Shown: positions 51,929 to 61,234, counted from the stretch's first letter. The stretch: 64,000 nt of DNA from Robiginitalea aurantiaca (GCF_030380815.1 NZ_JAUDUY010000001.1:186001-250000); one strand, 5' to 3'. The notes: generated by a model from the sequence alone, not told the origin. A program made the numbers and translations.

Positions 51929-52674
51929 GAACAGCCACTATTATTACCTGCATGCTTTTACTAATAATTTCGGCATGCAAGGAGAAGCCGTCCAAGGACA
52001 ATCCTGAGATGGAGCAAGACAAACAAACGACATCACCCGCTGCCGAAGAATGGGAAATCCTGTTTGATGGCACCTCTATGGATTCCTGGAAAGGATACAG
52101 GTCAGAGGATGTGCCGGCTACCTGGAAAATTGAAGACGGGGCCATGGTTTTTTACCCCCCCGAGAACGGACCTGAAGGAGAAAGTTATAACCTGGTCAGT
52201 CGAAAAGACTACACAAATTTTGTGCTCTCCCTCGAATGGAGGATCTCTGAAGGAGGGAATTCCGGGATCTTCTGGGGAATTATGGAAGATCCGAAATACG
52301 GACAACCCTACGAGACCGGACCTGAAATCCAGGTGTTGGACAATGGGGGCCATCCGGACGCTTCCAACGGGGACACCCATCAGGCCGGGGCACTTTATGA
52401 TATGGTGGCGCCGGCAACGGACGTCACGAATCCCCCCGGGGAGTGGAATCAATGTGAAATTACAGTAAATTACACCACCAATAAAGGGAAGGTTGTGCTC
52501 AATGGGGAGGAAATCCTGAGTTTTCCCCTGGGGAACGATGCCTGGGATGCCATGGTTGAAAAATCAAAATTTAAGGGATGGGAGGGATTTGGAAAATTCC
52601 AAACCGGAAAAATCGGTTTGCAGGATCACGGTGATGTCGTGGCCTATCGCAACATAAGGATCAAATCTTTATAG
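51925..52674 (+). CDS. DUF1080 family 3-keto-disaccharide hydrolase-like lipoprotein (1)
   Basis: A 249-residue lipoprotein (signal ending LLLIISAC). The DUF1080 concanavalin-like domain starts EWEILFDGTSMDSWKGYRSE and contains FVLSLEWRISEGGNSGIFW, PEIQVLDNGGHPDA and HQAGALYDMV, ending KIGLQDHGDVVAYRNIRIKS. Members cleave the bond of 3-keto-glycosides or 3-keto-disaccharides. Being a lipoprotein it acts outside the inner membrane. It overlaps the isomerase gene by 4 bases and is 4 bases from its paralogue. Confidence 0.9.
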   Translation: MRTATIITCMLLLIISACKEKPSKDNPEMEQDKQTTSPAAEEWEILFDGTSMDSWKGYRSEDVPATWKIEDGAMVFYPPENGPEGESYNLVSRKDYTNFVLSLEWRISEGGNSGIFWGIMEDPKYGQPYETGPEIQVLDNGGHPDASNGDTHQAGALYDMVAPATDVTNPPGEWNQCEITVNYTTNKGKVVLNGEEILSFPLGNDAWDAMVEKSKFKGWEGFGKFQTGKIGLQDHGDVVAYRNIRIKSL

Positions 52675-52678
52675 GAAC

Positions 52679-53476
52679 ATGAAAAGGAACTTCTACCTTC
52701 TTTCGATCGGGATCCTGCTGATGGGCTGTGGTCAGGAAGCACCGCCTCCGGCAACCCCTCAGGGAATTACGTATCCGGAGTATCAGGGCGTGGAACCGAC
52801 AACCCCTGAAGAAACCGAAGTCTACCAGCCTGTACCGCCGGTAGTTGCCCCGTACAGTCAGGATGGCGCCCCAGCCGACGCCATTGTGCTCTTTGACGGC
52901 ACGGGCTTTGAAAACTGGGTAATGACCCGCGACAGCACCGAAGTTGTCTGGCATTTGAATGAGGACGGCAGTATGACTGTCAATGATAAAACAGGCGATA
53001 TTCAGACGAAACAGAATTTTGGAGCAATTCAGCTCCATATTGAATGGAGGTCTCCTGCAGAAATAGAAGGTTCCGGCCAGAGCCGTGGAAACAGCGGGGT
53101 TTTCCTCAACAACATGTACGAAGTGCAGGTTCTGGACAATAATGACAATGATACTTATGTAAATGGACAGGTAGCGTCTTTTTATAAGCAACACATTCCA
53201 TTGGCCATGGCTTCTGTGCCCAGTGGAGCGTGGAATACTTATGATATTATTTACCATCCTCCCGAGTTCGACCAGGCAGGTAATAAGATTGTATCTGGAA
53301 CGATCACTGTTATGCATAATGGTGTGTTGGTACAGGACCATATCGAGATTAAAGGGACCACCCCTTACATTGGATGGCCGAAAAACCCACCTCATGGAAA
53401 AGGGCCGATCCGGCTTCAGGACCATGGGGATAACAGCCGGGTCAGTTATCGGAACATCTGGGTGCGCGAGCTTTGA
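52679..53476 (+). CDS. DUF1080 family 3-keto-disaccharide hydrolase-like lipoprotein (2)
   Basis: A 265-residue lipoprotein (LLSIGILLMGC) with a Pro/Thr/Glu-rich linker (residues 22-60). The DUF1080 domain has AIVLFDGTGFENWVMTRDST, QLHIEWRSPAEIEGSGQSRG and NSGVFLNNMYEVQVLDNN, and ends PIRLQDHGDNSRVSYRNIWV. It belongs to a different branch from the gene before it, so the pair probably serves different linkages or substrates. It is the last gene of the plus-strand unit. Confidence 0.9.
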   Translation: MKRNFYLLSIGILLMGCGQEAPPPATPQGITYPEYQGVEPTTPEETEVYQPVPPVVAPYSQDGAPADAIVLFDGTGFENWVMTRDSTEVVWHLNEDGSMTVNDKTGDIQTKQNFGAIQLHIEWRSPAEIEGSGQSRGNSGVFLNNMYEVQVLDNNDNDTYVNGQVASFYKQHIPLAMASVPSGAWNTYDIIYHPPEFDQAGNKIVSGTITVMHNGVLVQDHIEIKGTTPYIGWPKNPPHGKGPIRLQDHGDNSRVSYRNIWVREL

Positions 53477-53501
53477 GTATCAGCTCCGAGACGGCTTTTT
53501 T
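53468..53501 (+). terminator. Weak candidate terminator after the DUF1080 pair
   Basis: Arms GAGCT/AGCTC with a 9-base loop begin at the stop codon of the second DUF1080 gene and are followed, 9 bases on, by a T6 run. The gap between stem and T run makes this uncertain. Confidence 0.25.
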
Positions 53502-53790
53502 CAGCAGATTTTTCGACTTCGCAATGACCGATTTTACGGGATTTATAAAACTGTAGGTTATTGAGATTCAGTTTGTTTGCTCCCGAAATAAAATGTTTCT
53601 CATGGGTAGTGTTTACGGGTTATACAGCATACCCTGCTACATACACACCAATCTGGCTTCTCCCTACAATCCATTCAATACTTGCCTTTTTTATTTTGTA
53701 TTTTCCTTAAGATCTAGCGATGAGTTTCTAACCAGCCATTGACTCCAGAGTTCCCCTCTCTAAGGCTGCTATTTTTAAAACACTACCGAA
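53477..53790. other. 314-base intergenic region, no gene
   Basis: Lies between the DUF1080 pair and a secreted-protein gene. Apart from the weak hairpin at its left end, it has a TATTTTTA near 53768 that only partly fits the -7 consensus. No repeat or RNA gene is recognised. Confidence 0.35.
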
Positions 53791-54645
53791 ATGAAAACGA
53801 CCAGAAAAGTAGGCCTCCTAATGGCGCTCTTGTTTGTGGGCAGCAGTATGCAGGCACAATTCCTTAAAAAACTAAAGCAGAAAGTAGAGAACCGGGTGGA
53901 ACAAGCCGTAACGGAGAAAATTGCGGCGAAGGCTGCAGGCGAGGCGGATAAACTTATGGACAAGGCCTTTGATGAATTACTCGAAGGTGGGGTTGGGGAA
54001 AGCGCTGGATTTCCTATAGGAGGGGATCCTGTGGATCCCAATGATATTGCGGACACCTATGACTTTGAATGGGTTTATGAGCTCACCATCACCACAGATA
54101 AAGTGGAAGAGCCTTTTCCAATGGAGTACTTGCTCAAAGAAGGAGCTCCTTATTGGGGTATGAATATCGAGCAGGACGAAACAGCAATCCTAATGGTCTT
54201 CGATGCCGAGAAGATGATGACCCTGATGTTTATGAATAATCAGGAAATGCAGTTTATGACAGCATCTAAAATCCCTGCTGAATCCTTGGAAGGCGAGGAA
54301 TTTTCACCCCAGGAGGGCTATGAGATTAAAGAAATTCCCGGGAAGACCATTATGGGGTATGACTGCAAGGGGTTTGAAATGGAGGATGCACAATACAAAA
54401 CTACGGTATACACAACCTTTGAATCAGAGGTAGGTTTTGGCGACATGTATAAAAAGAACGAGCACTTTCCAGACAGTTTTGACATGGAGTGGATACGTGA
54501 CGGGAACAAATCTGGTATGATTATGGAGATGGTAATCGAGGACAAAACCAAAAATGAACTGGATGCAAAAATGGTTTGTACCCGTCTTGAGCGGGCACCC
54601 AGAACGATTTCAAAAGCGGATTATCAGAGTTTAGGAGGCCGGTAA
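53791..54645 (+). CDS. Secreted DUF4412-like protein
   Basis: A 284-residue exported protein with signal peptide ending SSMQAQ. Residues 22-70 form an amphipathic coiled coil (FLKKLKQKVENRVEQAVTEK). The C-terminal domain has DFEWVYELTITTDKVEEPF, AILMVFDAEKMMTLMF and GYDCKGFEMEDAQYKTTVY, the pattern of DUF4412, a family of unknown role. Met is unusually frequent in the middle. It starts a run of three secreted-protein genes on the plus strand. Confidence 0.65.
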   Translation: MKTTRKVGLLMALLFVGSSMQAQFLKKLKQKVENRVEQAVTEKIAAKAAGEADKLMDKAFDELLEGGVGESAGFPIGGDPVDPNDIADTYDFEWVYELTITTDKVEEPFPMEYLLKEGAPYWGMNIEQDETAILMVFDAEKMMTLMFMNNQEMQFMTASKIPAESLEGEEFSPQEGYEIKEIPGKTIMGYDCKGFEMEDAQYKTTVYTTFESEVGFGDMYKKNEHFPDSFDMEWIRDGNKSGMIMEMVIEDKTKNELDAKMVCTRLERAPRTISKADYQSLGGR

Positions 54646-54667
54646 TCCAAATTAAAACGACATCATT

Positions 54668-55399
54668 ATGAAAAGAGTAATTTTTTTGGTGGCCGCCTTC
54701 ATCATCTCCGGCGGGATCCTGGTTGCCCAGGAGGCAATCACAGGAAGCATCCCCAACTGGGACAACGGGTCTGGTAGCGTTTTTACCGGAATGATTACAC
54801 CCACTATTGTAGGCACTATAGATGACAAAGGCGCCTTGGAAATCATACTAAAACCTGACTTCCTCAGTGAGGTAAAACAACAGATGGAAGCTGAAAATGC
54901 AGATGAATCCAACAAGTGGAAGTCTTCTATGATGACCCTTGAAAAGGCTTATACGTGTAATGGGGGTACCGTGGAAGTAGTCAATGGAGACCAGCACTTT
55001 ACTTCCCTGTCCACTATGGGGTTTTTTATACTTGGCAGTATGGAAAAACAAAAGAGATACGGCGATATGATGCCAGCCTCTTCCTTGGAATTTGTAACCG
55101 CCTTCAGGAAGCTCGGATCGTATATTTTTAAGGAAGGGTATTCATTAGACTGGTATTATGTGGATGAAGCCGGGAGCGTTAAAGGAACGTGTATTGTAAA
55201 CTCCGGCACCTTGAGCGGTGAGATGTACGAACGCACGGCAGAATATGATCTCGACTTCAAAAAAGGCTGGAATCTGGTCAAGTATGAGGTGCAGAAAGTA
55301 TTTGCCGATAAGGATGGAAAGACATATATTGAAAAGGATCACTACAGCACAATTTCCGAAATGCCTCCCGGGGTAGAATTTGTTTTCGTTCCGGAATAA
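54668..55399 (+). CDS. Secreted hypothetical protein, tandem paralogue A
   Basis: A 243-residue protein with a signal peptide (FLVAAFIISGGILVAQ). The mature part begins EAITGSIPNWDNGSGSVFTG and includes EYDLDFKKGWNLVKYEVQKV near the C-terminus. No family is recognised. It is plainly related to the next gene: both start with AQEAI[TS]G, share a GSV/GTI-type beta pattern, a single Cys near residue 97, a DWYYV motif and the GWN-x-[VI]-KYE motif. It follows the DUF4412-like gene by 22 bases. Confidence 0.65.
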   Translation: MKRVIFLVAAFIISGGILVAQEAITGSIPNWDNGSGSVFTGMITPTIVGTIDDKGALEIILKPDFLSEVKQQMEAENADESNKWKSSMMTLEKAYTCNGGTVEVVNGDQHFTSLSTMGFFILGSMEKQKRYGDMMPASSLEFVTAFRKLGSYIFKEGYSLDWYYVDEAGSVKGTCIVNSGTLSGEMYERTAEYDLDFKKGWNLVKYEVQKVFADKDGKTYIEKDHYSTISEMPPGVEFVFVPE

Positions 55400-55425
55400 T
55401 TATCAAAAGCCTAATTTATTTTCAT

Positions 55426-56166
55426 TTGAAAAACCGTATTATTTTACTTATCGCCCTTATCTTTTCCGGGGGGATAATGTTTGCCCAGGAGGCCATCAGC
55501 GGCCAGATCGCAGATTGGAGTAACGGTAATGGAGATGTGATTGGGGGGCTAAGAGCACCTGTGATTTTGGGTTCTGTTGCATCGGACGGCACCTTCGCTA
55601 TTCCCCTGAATGCGGATTACCTTTCCGTTGTAAAAAAGCAACTTGAAGCCTCCAAAAAGGAATCTTCTTCTGATTTTTCAACCTCACTTATAAAGCTGGA
55701 CCGGGCCTTTGGGTGCAGCTCTGAAAATATGGAATTCACCGATACCGATCAGCCGGTTAGCGCCTTGTCTACCCTCGGGATGTTCGCCCTGGGGGACATG
55801 GAACAGGAGCGATTGTTCGGCTATCTTATCGCAGCCAGTTCCGATGAATTTGCGAAGTCCATAAAAAATATAATGAGTAATGAGTTTAAGACCGGATATT
55901 TTGTCGACTGGTATTACGTAGCGAAGCCGGCTTCTATTAAAGGCAGCTGTACTTTTGAATCCTATGCCATAAATCAGGAGGAAATGTATAGCAATACGCA
56001 GGAGTACGATCTCGAGTTCCGGGCGGGATGGAATATCATAAAGTATGAAATCGAAGCCGTTTTTGAGGACAGGGACGGTAAGACCTACCCTTCGAGAGAA
56101 CGCTATACGGTCCTGGATGAACTCCCTAGGGATATGAAATACGTCTTTTTGCCCCACGAGCGTTGA
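55426..56166 (+). CDS. Secreted hypothetical protein, tandem paralogue B
   Basis: A 246-residue protein with a signal peptide (ILLIALIFSGGIMFAQ). The mature start is EAISGQIADWSNGNGDVIGG and the C-terminal part has EYDLEFRAGWNIIKYEIEAV. It is a diverged tandem copy of the gene before it, kept open throughout, so both copies are probably functional. The start is TTG at 55426, 26 bases after the first copy. Role unknown; location periplasm or outer membrane. Confidence 0.65.
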   Translation: MKNRIILLIALIFSGGIMFAQEAISGQIADWSNGNGDVIGGLRAPVILGSVASDGTFAIPLNADYLSVVKKQLEASKKESSSDFSTSLIKLDRAFGCSSENMEFTDTDQPVSALSTLGMFALGDMEQERLFGYLIAASSDEFAKSIKNIMSNEFKTGYFVDWYYVAKPASIKGSCTFESYAINQEEMYSNTQEYDLEFRAGWNIIKYEIEAVFEDRDGKTYPSRERYTVLDELPRDMKYVFLPHER

Positions 56167-56267
56167 TTTGAGAAACGCCATCGGGCAGGAGAATTGCCCG
56201 TCACTTGTAAGATTTAAAGCCTTGCAGGCCCCGTGGATTCAACGCATTCCCCCTTTTCAAATTTTAC

Positions 56268-56275
56268 TACCTTTG
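56268..56275 (+). promoter_or_regulatory. TAnnTTTG -7 box of the yicC-gmk-nadD operon
   Basis: TACCTTTG ends 20 bases before the ATG at 56296. It falls inside the longest open frame that begins at 56233, and so favours the downstream ATG as the true start. Confidence 0.6.
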
Positions 56276-56295
56276 GCAAAATAGCCCCAAAAGGT

Positions 56296-57153
56296 ATGAT
56301 CCAATCCATGACCGGTTTCGGGAAGCATGTGCTTCAGCTGCCCGGAAAAAAGATTACGGTAGAAGTAAAATCCCTGAACAGTAAAAGTCTCGACATCAAC
56401 GCCAGAGTGCCACAGGTGTACCGCGAAAAAGAACTGGAGTTAAGGAACACGATAGCTCAGGCCCTTAACCGGGGAAAGATCGACTTTTCACTTTATGTAG
56501 AATCTAATGGGGAAGAGGCGTCTACCCGGATCAATCAGAGTGTGGTACGAGACTATATGGCGCAGTTAGGTGAGATTAGTCAGGGTGAAGAGCTCAGGTT
56601 GCTCGAAATGGCACTGCGTCTTCCCGATACTTTGAAGACAGAACGCGAGGAACTGGACCCGAAGGAATTTGCCCAAATTCAAGAGGCTGTGTCAAAGGCC
56701 CTGGAAGCCCTTATCGTTTTCAGGTCGGAGGAAGGGTTAACCCTTGAAGCGGACTTTAACCAGAGGATAGAAAACCTTCAGGAATTGCTTAAAGAGGTCG
56801 TAGCCCGGGATACGGAGCGTTTGAGTGCTGTTCGGGAGCGACTGGAAAAAGCAGTGGCCGATCTACAGGAGGCCGCAGATCCGAACCGTTTTGAACAGGA
56901 ACTTATTTACTACCTGGAGAAATACGATATTACAGAGGAGAAGGTCCGGCTGAACAAGCATTTGGAATACTTCCTTAACACCATGAACTCCGAGGCTTCC
57001 AATGGAAAAAAGCTGGGGTTTATCTCCCAGGAAATCGGCCGGGAGATCAATACCATAGGCTCAAAAGCCAATGACGCAACCATGCAGCGACTGGTAGTTC
57101 AAATGAAAGATGAGCTCGAAAAGATCAAGGAACAAATGTTGAATGTGCTGTGA
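56296..57153 (+). CDS. YicC/YloC family endoribonuclease
   Basis: A 285-residue protein of the YicC/YloC family, recently described as an endoribonuclease linked to RNA turnover. MIQSMTGFGKH is the universal N-terminus, which together with the promoter box decides the start. VEVKSLNSKSLDINARVPQ and the C-terminal KLGFISQEIGREINTIGSKA are hallmarks. The C-terminal half is largely helical and charged. Its stop overlaps the gmk start by 4 bases. Confidence 0.94.
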   Translation: MIQSMTGFGKHVLQLPGKKITVEVKSLNSKSLDINARVPQVYREKELELRNTIAQALNRGKIDFSLYVESNGEEASTRINQSVVRDYMAQLGEISQGEELRLLEMALRLPDTLKTEREELDPKEFAQIQEAVSKALEALIVFRSEEGLTLEADFNQRIENLQELLKEVVARDTERLSAVRERLEKAVADLQEAADPNRFEQELIYYLEKYDITEEKVRLNKHLEYFLNTMNSEASNGKKLGFISQEIGREINTIGSKANDATMQRLVVQMKDELEKIKEQMLNVL

Positions 57154-57758
57154 ACAGGGGAGGTAAACTTATCGTGTTTTCAGCTCCTTCCGGAAGTGGG
57201 AAAACAACTATCGTTCGGCACTTGCTCTCGATTCCCGAACTCAACCTGGCGTTTTCGGTCTCGGCGACTTCAAGACCGCGGAGGCCTAAAGAGAAACATG
57301 GGGAACACTATTACTTTATCAGTATTACCGAGTTCAAGAATCACATCAAAAATGGAGATTTTCTGGAGTGGGAGGAAGTCTACCGAGACAATTTCTACGG
57401 AACCCTGAAAACAGAAATAGAACGCCTGTGGGCTGAAGGAAAAAACGTGATCTTCGACATAGATGTGGCAGGCGGACTGCGTATTAAGCGTAAATTTCCG
57501 GAGCGCACTCTGGCTGTTTTTGTCAAGCCACCGAGTGTGGACGAGCTTAAGATCCGTTTGAAAAAACGGAGCACCGAAAGTGATGATAAGATCAACATGC
57601 GTATCGCCAAAGCCTCCATAGAATTGGCGACGGCACCCCAGTTTGATGAAATCATCTACAATCACGACCTGGAGACCGCCCTGAAGGAGTCCTATGAACT
57701 CGTGGCAGATTTCATAAAAAACGCCCAGGAAGATACCGGAAAGACCCCGGCAGAATAA
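57150..57758 (+). CDS. gmk: Guanylate kinase
   Basis: A 202-residue enzyme that phosphorylates GMP to GDP. The P-loop is FSAPSGSGKTTIV near residue 10; SATSRPRRPKEKHGEHYYF binds GMP, and VIFDIDVAGGLRIKRKFP is the NMP-binding/Walker B region. The start is GTG at 57150 within the yicC stop (GTGA), implying coupled translation. It is 16 bases from nadD. This yicC-gmk-nadD order is widespread in Bacteroidota. Confidence 0.95.
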   Translation: MNRGGKLIVFSAPSGSGKTTIVRHLLSIPELNLAFSVSATSRPRRPKEKHGEHYYFISITEFKNHIKNGDFLEWEEVYRDNFYGTLKTEIERLWAEGKNVIFDIDVAGGLRIKRKFPERTLAVFVKPPSVDELKIRLKKRSTESDDKINMRIAKASIELATAPQFDEIIYNHDLETALKESYELVADFIKNAQEDTGKTPAE

Positions 57759-57774
57759 ACAGGGTGGATTCATA

Positions 57775-58359
57775 ATGAAAAAGACCGGCTTATTTTTTGG
57801 AACCTTTAACCCGATTCATATAGGTCATCTGATTATCGCCAACCATATGGCGGAGTTCTCAGATCTCGACCACGTTTGGTTTGTGGTCACCCCTAAAAGT
57901 CCGTTCAAGGCAAAACAGACGCTCCTCGGCGACCATCATCGCTATCAAATGGTTCTCGAAGCCACCCAGGAATATCCGAAACTCGAACCCTGCGATATTG
58001 AGTTTAAGTTGCCCCAGCCAAACTATACCATCGACACGCTGACCCATTTGCAGGAGCGTTATGGGGATTCCCGTCAGTTTGCATTAATTATGGGAGAGGA
58101 TAATCTGAATGGGTTTCATAAATGGAAAAATTACGAAGCCATTCTGGAGTACTACCAGCTTTATGTCTATCCCAGGATTTCGGGCCAAAAAATCGCTGAG
58201 GCCTTAAAAGATCATCCGAAAATCCACAGGGTTGCCGCCCCGGTGATGGAGATTTCTTCGACGTTTATCCGCAGGGAACACAAGGCCGGAAAGAACATCA
58301 GGCCATTGCTTCCAGAGTCGGTCTGGAGGTATATGGACGAGATGAACTTCTACCGGTAA
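57775..58359 (+). CDS. nadD: Nicotinate-nucleotide adenylyltransferase
   Basis: A 194-residue nucleotidyltransferase that makes deamido-NAD from nicotinate mononucleotide and ATP. FFGTFNPIHIGHLIIA near residue 8 has the T/HxGH nucleotide motif, and MEISSTFIRREHKAGKNIRP the C-terminal ISSTxIR motif. Length is normal. It is the third gene of the operon and shares its promoter at 56268. Confidence 0.95.
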   Translation: MKKTGLFFGTFNPIHIGHLIIANHMAEFSDLDHVWFVVTPKSPFKAKQTLLGDHHRYQMVLEATQEYPKLEPCDIEFKLPQPNYTIDTLTHLQERYGDSRQFALIMGEDNLNGFHKWKNYEAILEYYQLYVYPRISGQKIAEALKDHPKIHRVAAPVMEISSTFIRREHKAGKNIRPLLPESVWRYMDEMNFYR

Positions 58360-58409
58360 ATTCCCGATCCCAGTCCTTTTCCCAGTCTGGCTCAAGTGTA
58401 CAGAAGTAG

Positions 58410-58417
58410 TATATTTG
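58410..58417 (+). promoter_or_regulatory. TAnnTTTG -7 box of the S9 peptidase gene
   Basis: TATATTTG ends 21 bases before the ATG at 58439. Confidence 0.5.
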
Positions 58418-58438
58418 ACAAATTCATAAACCGAGCTA

Positions 58439-61234
58439 ATGAACTCCAAAATTATCCCCGTTTTTCTCATGTTTTGTGGCATGCTGTCAGGCCAGAAGAA
58501 AATTCTCGATCACGCTGACTTTGAGATTTGGAACAGTATCGAAAACGAGCAAATCTCCACAGATGGCTCCTTTGTCATGTACAGTCTGGAAGAAGGGGAG
58601 AAGGACCAGTACCTAAAGATCAAAAAGTCTGACGGAAACCCGGTTTTTGAGTATGACAGGGCTGGCGATGGAGCGTTTACTCACGATTCAAAGTTTGCGG
58701 TATTTGCCATTCGTGCCTGGAAGGACAGTGTTGCGGCTCTGAAAAGGCGAAAAGTAAAGAAGGATGACCTCCCCAAGGACAGCCTTGGGATCTACGATCT
58801 CAAAAAAGGTGCCCTGACAAAACTACCAGGGGTACGCTCTTTCAAAGTCCCTGAGAAATGGTCGGAGTACGTAGTCTTTCAGGTAGCCCCTGAAAAGGAG
58901 GTCAAAAAGAAAGATAAAGACAGTACCAACTCCGGGAAATCAAAGAAGAAAAAGAAAAAACCCAGTGCGAAAAACGGATACCACCTTGTGGTTTGGGAGT
59001 TGGAGACCGGGCGTCATGATACGTTTAAGTTCGTCACCGATTATGTGCTTGCCAGGGAAGCAAAACGCCTCGCATTTACTACTACGGGTGAGAATGATTC
59101 ATCGGATACGGGTATTTATGTTTTGGATCTCGAAAAGGAACGACTCAGATTGCTGCACTCCTCCAAAAAGGCGGAGTACAAACAAATGGGGTTTTCGGAT
59201 TCCGGAAAACACTTCGGTTTTGTGACCGATGAAGATACGACCAAAGTACAGGTCCGCCCAACCCGTTTGTATTATTGGAATGATGGGCTCGAAGCTGCGG
59301 AAGTAATTGCCGGACCCGGAATGGAAACTTCGGGCTTACTGCCTTCTAAATATGCCAAAGTTCACTTCTCAGAAGACGATTCCAAAATGTATTTTGGCCT
59401 GGCCAGGCCGGGGATTATAAGGGATACCTCCCTGCTCGAGGAAGAAATTGTGAATGTGGAAGTTTGGACCTATGATGAACCCCGCCTTTACACGGTTCAG
59501 GAATTGCAGCTGAAAAACGATACAATTTCGAGTTATACCGCTGCTATTAATTTACCGTCCCGAAAGGTTTATCCATTGGCCACTGAGGCATATCCCGACA
59601 TTGAACTGGGGGATGAAGGGAATGCACCTTATGCCCTGGTCAGTACGAGTACCCCCTATGATCTGGAGCGTCAATGGACGGGAAGAACTACCAGGGATTA
59701 CGCTGTGGTAAATGTGGCCAGCGGCGCCCGGAAAGAGGTGCTACAAGGCATTTCAGGACGCGTAGATTTAAGTCCCGGGGGCGATTATATTTTTGGGTAT
59801 CAGCGTACAGACAGTACCTGGTTTACGTATAATATCGGGACAGACAAACGCCTGGACCTGACCCGCGGCAAGGTTTTTTACAATGAGCTTCACGACAGTC
59901 CAAGCCTTCCGAGGGATTATGGATTCGCAGGATGGACCGAAAAAGATAAGGCCCTGATCCTTTACGACAGATACGATCTGTGGAAGTTCGATCCAGATAC
60001 GGGTGCAGCGCAGCGACTCACCAAGGGGAGGGAAAACAAAACGGTATACCGATACGTTTGGCAGGATCCTGAACAGCGCTTTATAGACTCCAGGGAGTCT
60101 TGGATACTGACCACCTTTGATGAAAGGGATAAAAGCAGTGGGTATGCGAGCTTCGATCCAAAACGCAATTCGGCAGAACAACTCTTCAAGGGCCCCTTTC
60201 GGTTCGGTTATCCGGTTAAAGCAGAAGGAGCGGACACCTATATGTTTACCAAAGAATCCTTTGAAGTGTTCCCGGACCTGTGGGTCGGCGGCGCAGATTT
60301 TAAAAATCCGGTACAGATCAGTAAGGCGAATCCACAGCAGGATGCATATCGCTGGGGTACCATTGAGCAGGTATCATGGACTTCACTGGACGGACAGCAA
60401 TTGGACGGAATGCTCGTAAAGCCAGAGGGCTTTGATCCTTCAAAGAAGTATCCCATGATTGTCAATTTTTATGAGAGAAGCTCAGACGGCTTACACCGTC
60501 ACAGGGCTCCTTCTCCGGGTCGTTCCACAATCAATTATTCCTTTTACGCCAGCCGTGGGTATCTGATTTTTAACCCGGATGTGCATTATCGGATTGGGTA
60601 TCCGGGGGAGAGTGCCTACAATTGTGTTATTCCCGGGGTGACGGCCCTTATAGAAAAAGGGTTTGTAGACAGTGAAAATATAGGGGTACAGGGCCATAGC
60701 TGGGGAGGCTATCAGATCGCGTATCTGGTAACCAAAACGGATTTATTCAAAGCTGCGGAAGCCGGTGCGCCTGTGCCTAATATGATCAGCGCCTATGGTG
60801 GCATCCGCTGGTGGACGGGCCTTAGCCGGCAATTTCAGTATGAACATACGCAGAGCCGGATAGGAGGTACTCCCTGGGAATACCCTATGCGCTACCTGGA
60901 GAATTCACCTATTTTCAACATCGATAAAATCAATACTCCCTTGCTGATTATGCACAACGATGCTGATGGTCATGTACCCTGGTATCAGGGAATCGAGTTT
61001 TTTGTAAGTCTGCGAAGGCTCGGAAAACCTTCATGGTTTCTGAACTATAACGGGGAGCCCCACTGGCCTTTAAAAATGCAGAACCGAAAGGACTTTAACA
61101 TCCGGATGGCACAATTCTTTGATCACTATTTAAAAGGAGACCCGATTCCCGCCTGGATGGATCGCGGAGTTCCCGCCATGGAAAAGGGGATCAATCAGGG
61201 GTATGAACTTCTGGAAACGGATGGAGATCGCTAG
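58439..61234 (+). CDS. Secreted S9 family prolyl oligopeptidase-like peptidase
   Basis: A 931-residue exported serine peptidase. A short signal (residues 3-18) precedes a beta-propeller of about 600 residues. It includes a Lys/Ser-rich insertion (KEVKKKDKDSTNSGKSKKKK) near residue 160. The alpha/beta-hydrolase domain has VQGHSWGGYQIAYL with Ser754, HNDADGHVPWYQG with Asp841/Asp843 and YNGEPHWPL with His875 as the likely triad. It should cleave peptides in the periplasm, probably of dipeptidyl- or acylaminoacyl-peptidase type. Longer than typical DPP-IV proteins. Confidence 0.9.
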   Translation: MNSKIIPVFLMFCGMLSGQKKILDHADFEIWNSIENEQISTDGSFVMYSLEEGEKDQYLKIKKSDGNPVFEYDRAGDGAFTHDSKFAVFAIRAWKDSVAALKRRKVKKDDLPKDSLGIYDLKKGALTKLPGVRSFKVPEKWSEYVVFQVAPEKEVKKKDKDSTNSGKSKKKKKKPSAKNGYHLVVWELETGRHDTFKFVTDYVLAREAKRLAFTTTGENDSSDTGIYVLDLEKERLRLLHSSKKAEYKQMGFSDSGKHFGFVTDEDTTKVQVRPTRLYYWNDGLEAAEVIAGPGMETSGLLPSKYAKVHFSEDDSKMYFGLARPGIIRDTSLLEEEIVNVEVWTYDEPRLYTVQELQLKNDTISSYTAAINLPSRKVYPLATEAYPDIELGDEGNAPYALVSTSTPYDLERQWTGRTTRDYAVVNVASGARKEVLQGISGRVDLSPGGDYIFGYQRTDSTWFTYNIGTDKRLDLTRGKVFYNELHDSPSLPRDYGFAGWTEKDKALILYDRYDLWKFDPDTGAAQRLTKGRENKTVYRYVWQDPEQRFIDSRESWILTTFDERDKSSGYASFDPKRNSAEQLFKGPFRFGYPVKAEGADTYMFTKESFEVFPDLWVGGADFKNPVQISKANPQQDAYRWGTIEQVSWTSLDGQQLDGMLVKPEGFDPSKKYPMIVNFYERSSDGLHRHRAPSPGRSTINYSFYASRGYLIFNPDVHYRIGYPGESAYNCVIPGVTALIEKGFVDSENIGVQGHSWGGYQIAYLVTKTDLFKAAEAGAPVPNMISAYGGIRWWTGLSRQFQYEHTQSRIGGTPWEYPMRYLENSPIFNIDKINTPLLIMHNDADGHVPWYQGIEFFVSLRRLGKPSWFLNYNGEPHWPLKMQNRKDFNIRMAQFFDHYLKGDPIPAWMDRGVPAMEKGINQGYELLETDGDR

